Below are positions 16,073 through 24,944 of a stretch of 27,409 nt of DNA, piece after piece (the stretch's first letter is position 1; every line of letters begins with the position of its first letter). Position numbers and translations under genes: made by a program. Source of the stretch: Pavlovales sp. CCMP2436 (taxonomy: Eukaryota; Haptophyta; Pavlovophyceae; Pavlovales); assembly GCA_026770615.1 (NCBI GenBank), contig MU631657.1, positions 72,085 to 99,493 of the forward strand, written 5' to 3'. The notes below the pieces were generated by a model. That model had not been told where the DNA came from and did not search any database. It saw only the letters and a list, made by a program, of their open reading frames with translations.

Positions 16073-16256
16073 GTAAGTTTCTAGTTAAACGTCCGTCCCC
16101 AAGGGGATCTCGCTGGATTTCAGTGTTGAAAAAACACTCAGATCCAGGGATCCACCCCGAGCACACGGATACCGTCCCCACCGCTGATCAGTTCAGGCAC
16201 ACTACGATCGACGACTGTCGACTCTCGACTGGCGCGATGACCAGCCTCCACTGCTC
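16073..16256 (+). repeat. Intron-like repeat family C, full copy
   Basis: Begins gtaagtttctagttaaacgt and contains two strong hairpins: ccccaagggg, and ctggat...atccag enclosing gtgtt...aacac. It then has acggataccgt and ccgctgatcagttcag. The segment 16073-16196 behaves as a GT-AG intron of the surrounding retroelement ORF (124 bases, phase preserved). Homology to the copy at 18590-18762 extends 60 bases past the acceptor into the ORF (cgatcgacgactg, gactctcgactggcgcg), so the repeat unit is larger than the intron. Confidence 0.6.
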
Positions 16257-16806
16257 ATATATAGCGGCCACTGCGACAGGAGACATCATCACATCCAACC
16301 AACGAGCAGCACGCCATGCGCTAATAGACAGAGTTGCGAGGGATCGCCTAGAGAAGAGAGGCCCCGTCAAACATGCCCCCGGCATAGGTAGAATGACCAA
16401 TGTAGAAGCCATGTGGTCAAAAGAGAGCACGACGGCTCTGCGCCTCCCACGAGTTAGGGACCAACAGCGACCCACGGAAATGTACACCAAACACATGGCC
16501 AGATTGGTACTCGGATCATACCGTCACAATGCCGAGTGGGCAGCAGAATTTCCGGCAATGGCCACCACTACAATTACCATTGGCGGAAATTCCGAAACAA
16601 TGGGCCTCACCTGCCCTCTATGCAAAGCACCCAACTCACAAGACACAAAGCATCACCTATACCACGAGTGCTCGTCAACGGAAAAGCACCGCCACGACCT
16701 CCACTACTCTCTCTGCAAGGAACTGTCCCCGCGCCTGGGACCCGCCAAATCAAAATCAATGGCGACACACATGATATCTCGGCCGGACTACTTCACCGGA
16801 AGGGTA

Positions 16807-17037
16807 CAGGGGATCGAGGGCAATAAGAAACCGTCGTGTTAAGAAACTGAGCCTCGTTTTTTAGCCCTTCAATGGTAATTTTAACCAATTTTTAACCATT
16901 GTTTGTATGTAATATATATATATATATAGCGGCTCAGCATGGTTCAACAGGTGTTGTTCACTCACTGACTTGGAAATTTGCTAAAAAACTCAGCCTCAGC
17001 CTCAAAACCCGCCGTTCTTATTGCCCGCGATCCCCTG
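16807..17037. mobile_element. TA-flanked MITE, copy M4 (231 bp), itself interrupted
   Basis: Ends caggggatcgagggcaataa and the complement of ttattgcccgcgatcccctg, flanked by TA at 16805-16806 and 17038-17039. The body matches M1. About 60 extra bases in the centre (around 16911-16973) are a TA repeat plus a family A fragment (gcggctcagcatggttcaac). The MITE lies inside the retroelement ORF. Empty-site logic (one TA kept) restores the frame across it, so the insertion is later than the ORF's decay-free state. Confidence 0.87.
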
Positions 17038-17286
17038 TAGGATTAAGTGTCAAAGAAGAGCTCAGAAAGAAGGACGTCGACACCGGTGACGCACCCAAGC
17101 TCGGCGACTTACACTACACGCTCCTACGCCACAGCCTCAGCATGCACAAATCACGCGAAGCGGCAATCGAAGCATCAGCGGCGTCAACCAAGGACAATAT
17201 ATCTATATACGACGCGTATAAGTTTAAGGTAGCCATGTGGGCCGTCCAGACAGCTGAGCGGGAAGCAAGGAAAATGAATCAAAAGA

Positions 17287-17620
17287 CAGCACCAGCGGCC
17301 ATACCACCTATACAATACGAGCCCATACCCCCAACGGACAGCATCGCTCGAAACAAGGAACCATCAGCCTTACCTCCTATGCAGTATGAGCCCATATCCC
17401 CAACAGACAGCATCGCCCAAAACGAAGCACCAGCGGCCATACCACCTATGCAGTATGAGCCCATACCCCTAACGAACAGCATCGCCCAAAACAATAAGGT
17501 ACCATCATCCTTACCACCCATTCATTACGAACCCATACCCCCAACGGACAGCATCGCTCAAAACGAGTTACCAGCGGCCGTACCACCTATGCAGCATGAG
17601 CCCATACTCCCAAAGGACAC
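17287..17620 (+). repeat. Tandem repeat encoding a 23-24-residue Pro-rich unit
   Basis: Five units built on PPMQYEPIPPTDSIAQNE with alternating spacers (APAAI, PSALP/PSSLP). Unit length is 69-72 bp. It lies at the C-terminus of the RNase H-type ORF. Confidence 0.85.
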
Positions 17621-17696
17621 CAGCACACAGACAACTCCTGCCAAACGAATACGCTTGACCCGCAATCAACCTCCGAATAACGAAGACTCACTCCGA

Positions 17697-18430
17697 GGTG
17701 CAGACCCGACCATACCCTCCATGCAGACTGAGCCCACCCTCAGGCCCAGCCGAGGCCAGCCACGCTTACGCATACCACTCGGGAAATAACAAATCCGGAA
17801 GAGACCGCCTCGAGTCAGACCCTCATAGCGCATCTAGAAGAGCTCGTCCCGAGTCACACCCTCAGCACTGCCATAGCACTACCATACGAAGCCTCATTCT
17901 CAGGTGCAGATCCGACCATACCCCCCATGCAGCCTGAGCCCACCCTCAGGCCCAGCCAAGGACAGCCACACTTACGCATACCAATCGTGAGAAAACAAAT
18001 CCAGAAGAGATCGCTTCGAGTCATACCCCCAAAGCGCATCCAGAAGAGACCGTCTCAAGCCACACCCTCAGCACTACCAGGAGGAGCCAGTCCCACCATA
18101 CATCAGGAACCCAAAACAGGACCATCTAGTCCCACCATACACCACGAATCCGCAGCAGGCCCGTCAAACAAGCACGCATTAATCTCAGACAAGCCCGTCA
18201 TATCCATTCACGAAAATCACCCACGCACAATGCGCTCATCTACCAAACGGGCCTTTGAGACTATCCAGTCAACCACGCTGACACACCACTCGGGCGGCAA
18301 GAAACTCAAAACCAAATATGAGCCAGCAAACTCAAAGTTGCCAAAACACAATCATGAGCCAGCAAGCCCGCGATTTCCCGCATCCCAAAGCCCTGCGCCC
18401 GAGGCCCACCCCCGGCAAGGGGTGGGATAG
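17697..18430 (+). pseudogene. Degenerate, duplicated tail of the RNase H-type element
   Basis: A segment encoding ADPTIPSMQTEPTLRPSRG (17697-17870) is repeated about 207 bp downstream with ADPTIPPMQPEPTLRPSQG (17904-18085). The first copy has stops; the second is open to 18430 (Pro/Ser/Lys-rich, ending PHPRQGVG-like). No domain is recognised. 18431-18589 is non-coding sequence with a small imperfect repeat (gcgatttctg / aagaatcgcaa). Confidence 0.5.
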
Positions 18431-18589
18431 ACTGGGCCAGCAGACAAGCCGCGTATATTTGCGATTTCTGTCCCTTGGTGCAAGAATCGCAATATATGTG
18501 ATACAGGCTAGTGAAGAAGTAATGTTTTGTGAGTCGCGCAGGTGTGCCGCGCTCGCAGACAGTGCTGCATTTTCAGACGACGCGAGGGA

Positions 18590-18762
18590 GAGCAGTGGAG
18601 GTCGGTCAGCGCGCCAGTCGAGAGTCGTCAGTCGTCGATCGTCGTGTGTCTGAACTGATCAGCGGTGGGGACGGTATCCGTGTGCTCGGGGTGGATCCCT
18701 GGATCTGAGTGTTTCAACACTTAAATCCAGTGAGATCCCCTCGGAGACGGACGTTTAACTTG
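18590..18762 (-). repeat. Intron-like repeat family C, minus-strand copy
   Basis: Complementary to 16073-16256 over almost its whole length, including both hairpins, the ccgctgatcagttcag end and the 60 bases beyond it. Together with the 16073 copy it frames 16073-18762 as inverted ends about 2.7 kb apart. Confidence 0.75.
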
Positions 18763-18772
18763 ACAGAGGCCA

Positions 18773-19185
18773 GATATAGTCTATATTTTTTCCAATATTG
18801 CCAGCGAAGATTTTTTGTCATATTTTTGGCATATATTGCCATATTTACAGTGGCAAGTTGACCAGGTAAATATGGCAAATATATAACAAAACCATGGCAA
18901 AGTTATGGCAAAAATATAGAACTTTACGTCCATATTATCACATACTTCTGCCATATATTGCTAAGGCGAAGCGGTCCCAGATGAGTATGGCATCTTCTGG
19001 GAACGCTATTCGGACGTTACTATGGTGATAGCACGCCTGTTGGCTCTATTAAGTAATCATGTGACAATAGGCAAATATACTTTTCTGGGCAGTTATATTC
19101 ACTTATTGGGCAATATATAGGGAAAATATAGGCCAATATATTTGCCATATTTACAGCGGGAGGTTGGCCAATATAAAAATATTGG
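18773..19185. repeat. AT-rich element with repeated TGGCAAATATA-type motifs
   Basis: About 410 bases of markedly AT-rich sequence in a GC-rich setting. gccatatttacag(t/c)gg followed by ag(g)ttg(a/g)cca occurs at 18840-18866 and again at 19145-19170. Motifs such as gccaatata, atatttgcca and atggcaaa occur throughout on both strands. No ORF. It is probably a MITE or recently inserted foreign DNA; the ends are not resolved. Confidence 0.5.
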
Positions 19186-19195
19186 CAACGTTAAA

Positions 19196-20487
19196 CAAGA
19201 AACTCACACACAGTCGCAGACTGCTGGCAACTGAACGGCTTCCCGCCCAAGAACGAGCAGCCGATCACGGTCAACTCTGGGCAGGCCGCCGCCAAGCGCA
19301 CTCCGGCATGGCCACACTCACGGCTCAGTTCAACGAGGACCTACGCGCTCACGGCGCGTCGCTCGAGAACAACTTACTGCGCCGCCGCTCTCTCGAGACC
19401 GACGCGCACCTGCCGCTCGAGATATACGAGCGCATGCCGCCCGAGATCAACGAGCACATGACGCTCGAGATCTACGACCGCATGCCGCCCAAGATCAACG
19501 AGCACCTGCCGCTCGAGATCTACGACCGCATGCCGCCCGAGATCAACGAGCACCTGCCGCTCGAGATCTACGACCGCATGCCGCCCGAGATCAACGAGTA
19601 CCTGACGCTCGAGATCTACGACCGCATGCCGCCCGAGATCAACGAGCACCTGCCGCTCGAGATCTACGACCGCATGCCGCCCGAGATCAGCGAGCACCTG
19701 CCGCTCGAGATCAACGAGCACTAGCCGCTCGAGGCCACCGCGCACATCTCGTCGCCCGAGACCATCGTGCACCTGCCGCTCGAGACCACCGCGCACATGC
19801 CGCTTGAGGCCAACGCGCACCTGTCACCGCCCGAGGCCATTGCGCTCACGCCGCTCCTGGCCAACATGCTCACGCACTCGATGCCGCTCTCGCCCAACAC
19901 GCTCACACAGTGCCTCGCCGAGGACTGCAGCAAGCAGGCGACGCGGTGCATCCTCGGGCAAGGAGACGGGCCATACTGCGAGGACAACAACTGCCACTTC
20001 AAGCAGTACCTCGTCATTCAGAAGAACCTCTACTCGGGCAGTGCGTCGATGACCAACCCGACCGCCAAGCTCGACTCCGAGACGTACGCCGTCACACAGC
20101 GCGACGCCAATGGCGAGCCGACCTCGTACAACTTCAACAACGACCCGCTTGACGATGACATTACCAATCGCCTGCGCGTCTCCGGCATCCTTGGCAGATC
20201 ATGGACGACTCCGAGATCATGGACGACTCCGAGATCTACTCGACCAAGTGCTGCGCGCCGAGCTGCATCGCTCGCGCATCCGTCGGCGTCTACCAGCGCT
20301 CGACCGGCCTGTACAAGGACACGTGCACCTTCGAGGACTGCCGTGACCAGGCCAAGGACACGTCTAACTGCAAGCGCACCGCGCGCTTCGCCACCGCCTA
20401 GCTCATCTCCATCCAAGACGGAGAGCCGCCCGAGCTTTGGCACGGTGACAAGGACATTTTTGTCTGCAAGGACTGCAGCACAGTAGC
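19196..20487 (+). pseudogene. gag: Copia Gag, C-terminal part with minisatellite and Cys-rich fingers
   Basis: The beginning reads HTVADCWQLNGFPPKNEQP in one frame, the missing second half of the zinc knuckle cut at 15455. A frameshift near 19290-19310 leads to MATLTAQFNEDLRAHGASLE and the 16-residue repeats. After a TAG (19722-19724) the same frame continues to a Cys-rich module (CLAEDCSKQATRC ... PYCEDNNCHF). A frame change at an 18-bp tandem duplication (atcatggacgactccgag, about 20202-20237) is followed by a second, similar module (KCCAPSCIARASVGVYQ ... CTFEDC), a TAG at 20399-20401, and finally VCKDCSTVA at the inversion edge. The Cys-rich modules are not standard for copia Gag; they could be captured zinc fingers. 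Confidence 0.65.
19410..19724 (+). repeat. 48-bp minisatellite, about 6.5 units
   Basis: Units start at 19410, 19458, 19506, 19554, 19602, 19650 and 19698 (partial). Each encodes LPLEIYDRMPPEINEH or a close variant. Beyond it (to about 19870) a looser 24-bp periodicity continues (LPLETTAHMPLEANAH). Confidence 0.93.
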
Positions 20488-21814
20488 AAGCGCGCGACGT
20501 GAGGAGGGAGGCCGGTGATCGGCCCGAGCACGTCGCTGTGGATGATCTCGAACGGTCGAGTCGAAGGATGGTCGGCGTATAGTCGAGCGGCACGTTGACC
20601 GAGCACTTGATGAGGTGATCGATGCCGAACTTGATCTGTGTGCGCCGAGTCGACGTGATGAACTTCAGGGAGCCACCGTTGACGTCGAAGATGATGGAGC
20701 AGCCTTGAGCTGCCAGCGAGCGGACTGAGATGAGCGGTGTCTCCAGGCCGTGCGCGGAGAGCGCGTCGATGAAGTCAACTCGTAGGTATCCGCCGACGTC
20801 GTCTGTGATCGTGGCGGAGATGAGGCCGCTGTGCACAGCTTGCATAGCTGCGCGGTTGGCCACTGAGATGCTGGCCTTGGTCGGCTGTGGGTCTGTGATG
20901 AGTCCCCAGCTCTAGTCGACAAGCATGCTGACGGAGCAGCCCGAGTCAAGTGTGGCGTCGAAGACAAACTTGTCGTGCGTCTTGATGGGCGCCGAGGAGT
21001 GCTTGTCCTCCTTGTCCTCGGTCACGCTGTAGACCGTGAGGAGGTGCTGAGCAGGCTTGCAGGTGAAGATCGGCAAGCGCACTTGGCCGGTCAGTCACGA
21101 AGGTCTGAGCGACACAGCGGGCAGGTTGCCCTTGGGTTGCTGCGGCGGAGGCAGCATCGTCATGGAAATCGGCTGAAGAGGCGGCGTCAGGGAAGATTCT
21201 TTTGGCGGAGGAAGCGCCGACGTGGAGATCGGCTGAAGAGGCGGCGTCTGGGCTGATTCTTTTGGCGGAGGAGGCGCCGACGTGGACTCTTGGGATAGGG
21301 AAGGTAACAGTTTTGTGTTAGAACTTACCTTTATAATCTGTAGTAGCAGAGAGTCGATCGATTGCGGCTGCATCGGCGGCTGCGAGCTGGTGAGCGCGAA
21401 GTGCTGCGGCGATGTGATCGGCGATGGCGGAGGAGATGTTGTGAGTAAGTTTCTACTAAAACGTCCGTCCCCGAGAGGATCTCACTGGATTTAAGTTGGT
21501 GCAGGCAGCGGCGTGTCGTCAGATTGTTCTGCGATGGCGGCGATGTCGTAGTCTTGTGTGGAGGCGGAGGCGGTTGCGGCGGCTTGAGCATTGAGGAGTA
21601 CGTGTCCTCCTCAGGCGGCGGCTTGTGAGTCGGCAGTGGCGCCGATGTGGCTGGGTGCGGCTGCGGCTTGCTGTGCAGCGCCGGCAGCGGCGTAGGCCAG
21701 GGTCCAGTGTAGTAGGCCCTTGGCGTGTGGCACGGCTTGCAGAAGTAGCCGAGGGTGCAGTTGCGGCAGCGCAGGCGGTCGTTGCCGACCAGCACACACT
21801 CCCAGCACTCGTAA
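20488..21814 (-). pseudogene. Inverted copia segment: Cys-rich/Pro-rich Gag end, protease, integrase start
   Basis: This segment encodes copia protein on the opposite strand from its surroundings. Right to left: a zinc-finger-like block (YECWECVLVGNDRLRC, CTLGYFCKPCH); Pro-rich sequence with repeats (PPPKES...TPPLQPIS); an aspartic protease with its active-site motif ATLDSGCSVSML (20947-20939 = D-S-G) and a stop at 20914-20912. Then come ANRAAMQAVHSGLISATITD and the pre-integrase region, and finally the integrase start (RPFEIIHSDVLGPI near 20516-20560) with its first catalytic Asp. The next integrase block lies at 21826 on plus. Both junctions read sensibly if the segment is turned over. A family C fragment (21445-21495) is inserted in the Pro-rich part. 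Confidence 0.8.
21445..21495 (+). repeat. Intron-like repeat family C, 5' fragment
   Basis: gtaagtttctactaaaacgt, then gtccccgagaggatctcact ending in ggatttaag; stops half way through the family unit. It is antisense to the copia coding strand here, so it could not splice as an intron of that gene. Confidence 0.7.
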
Positions 21815-24479
21815 GCTACTTTGCCATCGTCTTCAAGGACGACTTCACGGCATACACCAGCATCTATATGATGCACGTCAAGTCCGAGGCGCCTGCAAAG
21901 CTGCAGCTCTACCTCGACGAGATGGGAGCCAACTCCCTCCAGCATCGATCGACTCGCAGGCGCAAGGCTGCACCTCGACGGCGCGTCGGAGCTCACTTCC
22001 TCGGCCTGGACGGCTGTCTTGCGCAAGTACGACATGCTCATCAACGAGGTGTCGGTCCCATACAACCCCCAGACCAACGGCGTCGCAGAGCGCACCTTTG
22101 GCACCCTCATCCCCGACGTGCGCGCAATGCTCAACGCGTCCGGCATGTCACCTCGCTGGTGGGGTTGGGCTATCAAGTCCGCTGCGTGGACGCGCAACCA
22201 GCTCACCTCTCCGGGTGACAAACTCTCGTCATACGAGAAGCTCTTTGGCAAGGCGCCCGACCTGTCCAAGCTCCGAAGATGGGGGTGCCCAGTGGCATAT
22301 CTACGGCAAGCCCCGCGCGACGCCACCGGCAAGTTCGGACCGCGCGCGCTGCATGGCACCTTCGTCGGGTATGGCTCCTCGGGTATCTTCGAGAACGGTC
22401 AGCTGCGCCACGCCCTCGGATACGTTCTAGTCACCGCCGACAACGTCATCACGGTCTCTCGGCATGTGCTCTTCAACGAGTCCACCATCGCCGACAACAC
22501 TTCAAGGAGCGTGCACTTCAGCGGCTCCAACCCGATCACAAACACCTCCGGTTTCCCCGACGACGACCAGATCGCCGCCGACAGAGCAGCCTATGGGGGT
22601 GAAGGCGAGGACGTCAACGACGACCCGCCGCTACTCAATCAGGACTCGGACTCAGACGACGATGACGCGCCGCCGCCGCCGCGCACCGCGACGCCGACTT
22701 CATCCTCAGAGCCATCCTCAGAGCCTTCCTCTGAGCCATCCTCTCCGCCGATCGTTCGCCCGACCGGCGACCTCCGCGTCGGGCTGCGACAGCAGCCACG
22801 ACACAACTACACGGCCAACGTGGTCCTACTCGCCGCCGACGTGCCGACGCCCGAGAACTTCAAGGACGCCATGGCCAGCGACTACAAGAATGATTGGACC
22901 ACTGCCATCATCGCTGAGCTCGAGTCCCACCGTGTTCTCCACACATGAGACGAGGTCTCCATCCGCGAGCGAGCGCCGATCATCCCGACCAAGTTCGTCT
23001 TCAAGGTCAAGCCTCAAGCCGACGGGACGGTTGACAAGTACAAGGCGCGCATCGTCGCGCAAGGATTCCGGCAAATCCCAGGTCTCCACTACGACGAGAC
23101 CTACTTCCCGACGCTGCGCTACGACTCGTTGCGTTTACTCCTCGCTCACGCCGCCTTCATGCGCAAGTCCGGCGACTTTCGCTGGCAAGTCTGCAGCGCA
23201 GATGTGTCATTAGCATACTTCAACGCTGAGGTCTCCGACTCGGAACAACTCCACCTCGGACTCCCGCCGCTCTACCAGGCCAAGGTCATCGCTCCGCCCG
23301 GATTCAAGGTCGCGCTGCGCTGCCGCCGCGCCATCAACGGTCTCAAGCAGAGTGGCCGACTCTGGTGGAACGCATTAAGTTCTACCGCATCAACGCCTCC
23401 TGGTCTGTCTACCGCCACATCCGTGAGGTTGGCTCCATCGACCTTGCGGGCTTGTTCGTGGACGACTTCCTTCTGCTCTCGAGCTCTCCAAGCCCAACGG
23501 CCTGCGCAGAGATCGTCGACGAGCTCAAGGGGTTCTACGACATCTGCTTCCTCGGCCCCATCAAGACCTTCCTCGGCGTCAACGTCGAGCAGGACGAGAA
23601 GAGCATCACAATGTCGATGCCTCTCTACATCGCGACCTGCCTCGAGCGCTTCGACCTCTTGGGCATCTCCACGAAGAAGTCCCCCATGATGATCGACCTC
23701 GACAAGCACGACGGCTCGGACGAGCCCGAGCTACTCGATCGCGAGGGCAGCTCCAACTTCCGCTCCATGGTCGGGGCGCTGCACTTCGTCTCCAACACCT
23801 GTCGGCCGGAGGTCGCTTTCGCATCAAGCTACCTCGCGCGCTCGATGGCATCTCCGACCAGCTCTGCGCTCGACGCCGCCAAGCGTGTCTGGCTCTACCT
23901 CGCTGGCTCGACAAACCAAGGTCCCCTCTACCGCAGCTCCAAGGCGTGCAAGGAGGAGACGCTGCCGCACCTAGTGGCCTGCGTCGACTCCGACTAGACA
24001 GCCGACTTTGAGCGCCGCCGCTCGACAACTGGGTATGTCTTCTTCTTTGCAGGCGCGCCTGTCAGCTGACGCTCCTATCGGCAGTCCATCACCACGCTCT
24101 CGTCGACAGAAGCCGAGTACCTCGCCCTCACCGACGCTGGCAAGGAGGCCATCTACTTCTGCGACATCATCAACGACCTGGGCATCATCAAGGTCGACGC
24201 CCCGCTCCCGCTCTTTGAGGGCAATAAGGGCGCGATCGACCTCGCGCACAACCCCAATTTCCACTCGCGCACCAAGCACATTGACATCCGGCATCACTTC
24301 ATTCGCGACTGTGTCGAGCACAAGGTCATCTCCATCCAGAAGGTGGGCACCAACGACAACATCGCTGACGGCTTCACCAAGCCGCTCGGAGGCGCCCAAT
24401 TCAAGCTCTTCGCGAAACTGATCACGGTAACATGCACATTTTCAACTGCATCATCCACCCTACTCATCAGATCGAGGGG
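21815..24479 (+). pseudogene. pol: Copia integrase, reverse transcriptase and RNase H
   Basis: Integrase resumes with YFAIVFKDDFTAYTSIYMMH. After a frameshift near 21950 it has LDGASELTSSAW (second Asp) and PYNPQTNGVAERTFGTL (catalytic Glu), then the C-terminal GLTSYE-like region and an acidic Ser/Pro linker. RT covers about 22970-23480: TKFVFKVKPQADGTVDKYKA, VCSADVSLAYFNAEV and GLFVDDFLLLSS, where FVDD is the polymerase active-site box. A one-base frameshift lies near 23375. RNase H follows: RRSTTGYVFFFAGAPVS, TTLSSTEAEYLAL, FHSRTKHIDIRHHFIRD and KVGTNDNIADGFTKPL. In-frame stops are TGA 22946-22948, TAG 23995-23997 and TGA 24067-24069. The element would reverse-transcribe and insert its own RNA; this copy cannot. 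Confidence 0.92.
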
Positions 24480-24482
24480 GTG
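24471..24482 (+). promoter_or_regulatory. Polypurine tract of the copia element
   Basis: atcgagggggtg directly precedes the 3' LTR start (tgtcaagg). A purine run at this place primes plus-strand DNA synthesis in LTR retrotransposons. Confidence 0.7.
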
Positions 24483-24566
24483 TGTCAAGGTAATCTGACA
24501 CTGGTCAGATTTACCTGACTTGATCCACCCGGACTCTCAGTCCGGGACATTCGCAGTCCGGCTAAG
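24483..24566 (+). repeat. 3' LTR start of the copia element, truncated
   Basis: Matches 13642-13725 over exactly 84 bases, then diverges at gctaag. The remainder of the 3' LTR is missing or too different to recognise, so the right end of the element is not defined. Confidence 0.78.
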
Positions 24567-24720
24567 TGTTGGCGGTATGGTCATAGTATATGCTAAATGC
24601 ATTACGCATATACATAGCCCACTTGCATGCCCAAGCACCCTGCACAGTGTGCACACGCACCTTTTCTGGTCATTTACCCATGTCTTACGGGTACTCCAGT
24701 TGCTGGTTTAGTCCTATCTA
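24567..24720. other. Unassigned sequence after the 3' LTR start
   Basis: No gene or repeat recognised. It may be diverged LTR or flanking DNA. Confidence 0.3.
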
Positions 24721-24887
24721 CAGGAGATCGCGGACAATAAGAAGCCGTAGTGTTAAGAAGCTGAGCCTTTTTTTTTTGCATTGTTTGTATGTAATTTAAG
24801 CACAATTAAGCATTGTTTGTATGTAATTTGCTAAGAATTTCAGCCTCAAGCTCAAATTTCGCCCTTCTTATTGCCCGCGATCCCCTG
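24721..24887. mobile_element. TA-flanked MITE, copy M5 (167 bp)
   Basis: Ends caggagatcgcggacaataa and the complement of ttattgcccgcgatcccctg. The left TA is 24719-24720; the right one has mutated to CA. The body has aagaagctgagcc, two gtttgtatgtaattt motifs and gctaagaatttcagcctcaa as in M1 and M3. Confidence 0.85.
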
Positions 24888-24944
24888 CATTCGATAGATT
24901 AGGGATCACAGCCAAGAATAAAGTCAGGCTAATTTTGGCACAAT

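Larger units (their letters stand above)
15461..17789 (+). pseudogene. RNase H and zinc-finger end of a non-LTR-type retroelement, with intron-like gap and MITE
   Basis: Three pieces form one protein: 15461-16072, 16197-16806 and 17040-17789. The first has RNase H features. NAECNAVTLALQAL carries the Glu helix, ELFIGWDHDTG the following Asp strand, and AAHTKSDDEVARIL with RHADASRAR resembles the closing His...N/D-A-D motif. The second ends with CPLCKAPNSQDTKHHLYHEC, a C-x2-C...H-x..C finger of the kind found after RNase H in non-LTR elements. The third has a helical part (HYTLLRHSLSMHKSREAAIE) and then 23-24-residue tandem repeats (IPPMQYEPIPPTDSIAQN). The RT domain is absent, consistent with 5' truncation. 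16073-16196 has GT...AG ends and its removal keeps frame. 16807-17037 is a MITE, and dropping it with one TA also keeps frame. The stop is TAA at 17787. Confidence 0.62.
15461..19190. mobile_element. Nested insertions splitting the copia Gag zinc knuckle (~3.7 kb)
   Basis: Everything between the two halves of the zinc knuckle is foreign to copia. It comprises an RNase H-type retroelement ORF (15461-17789) with its degenerate tail (to about 18430), MITE M4, a minus-strand family C copy (18590-18762) and an AT-rich element (18773-19185). The exact boundaries are uncertain by about 15 bases on the left and 20 on the right, because no clean target duplication was found. Confidence 0.65.

Noticed and set aside
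16073..16196. Hammerhead-type ribozyme in family C (because of its hairpins and ctgat)
   Set aside because: The CUGAUGA...GAAA core order is not present; the sequence has CUGAUCAG and the surrounding stems do not fit that fold.
16899..17038. ORF start at 16899 as the beginning of a separate gene
   Set aside because: That start lies inside MITE M4; the real frame enters from 16806 across the TA site.
19410..19724. CRISPR-like array
   Set aside because: The 48-bp units are contiguous with no unique spacers and stay in frame with a protein; it is a coding minisatellite.
19374..19820. Minus-strand ORF of 148 residues with LERQVLVDLGRHAVVD repeats
   Set aside because: It is the complement of the 48-bp minisatellite, which is in frame with Gag sequence on the plus strand.
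22946..24069. Alternative genetic code with TGA/TAG read as tryptophan
   Set aside because: The RING and SET genes use TGG for Trp and end at TGA and TAA respectively, and the retroelement gag also has a TAA and several frameshifts, which points to decay rather than recoding.
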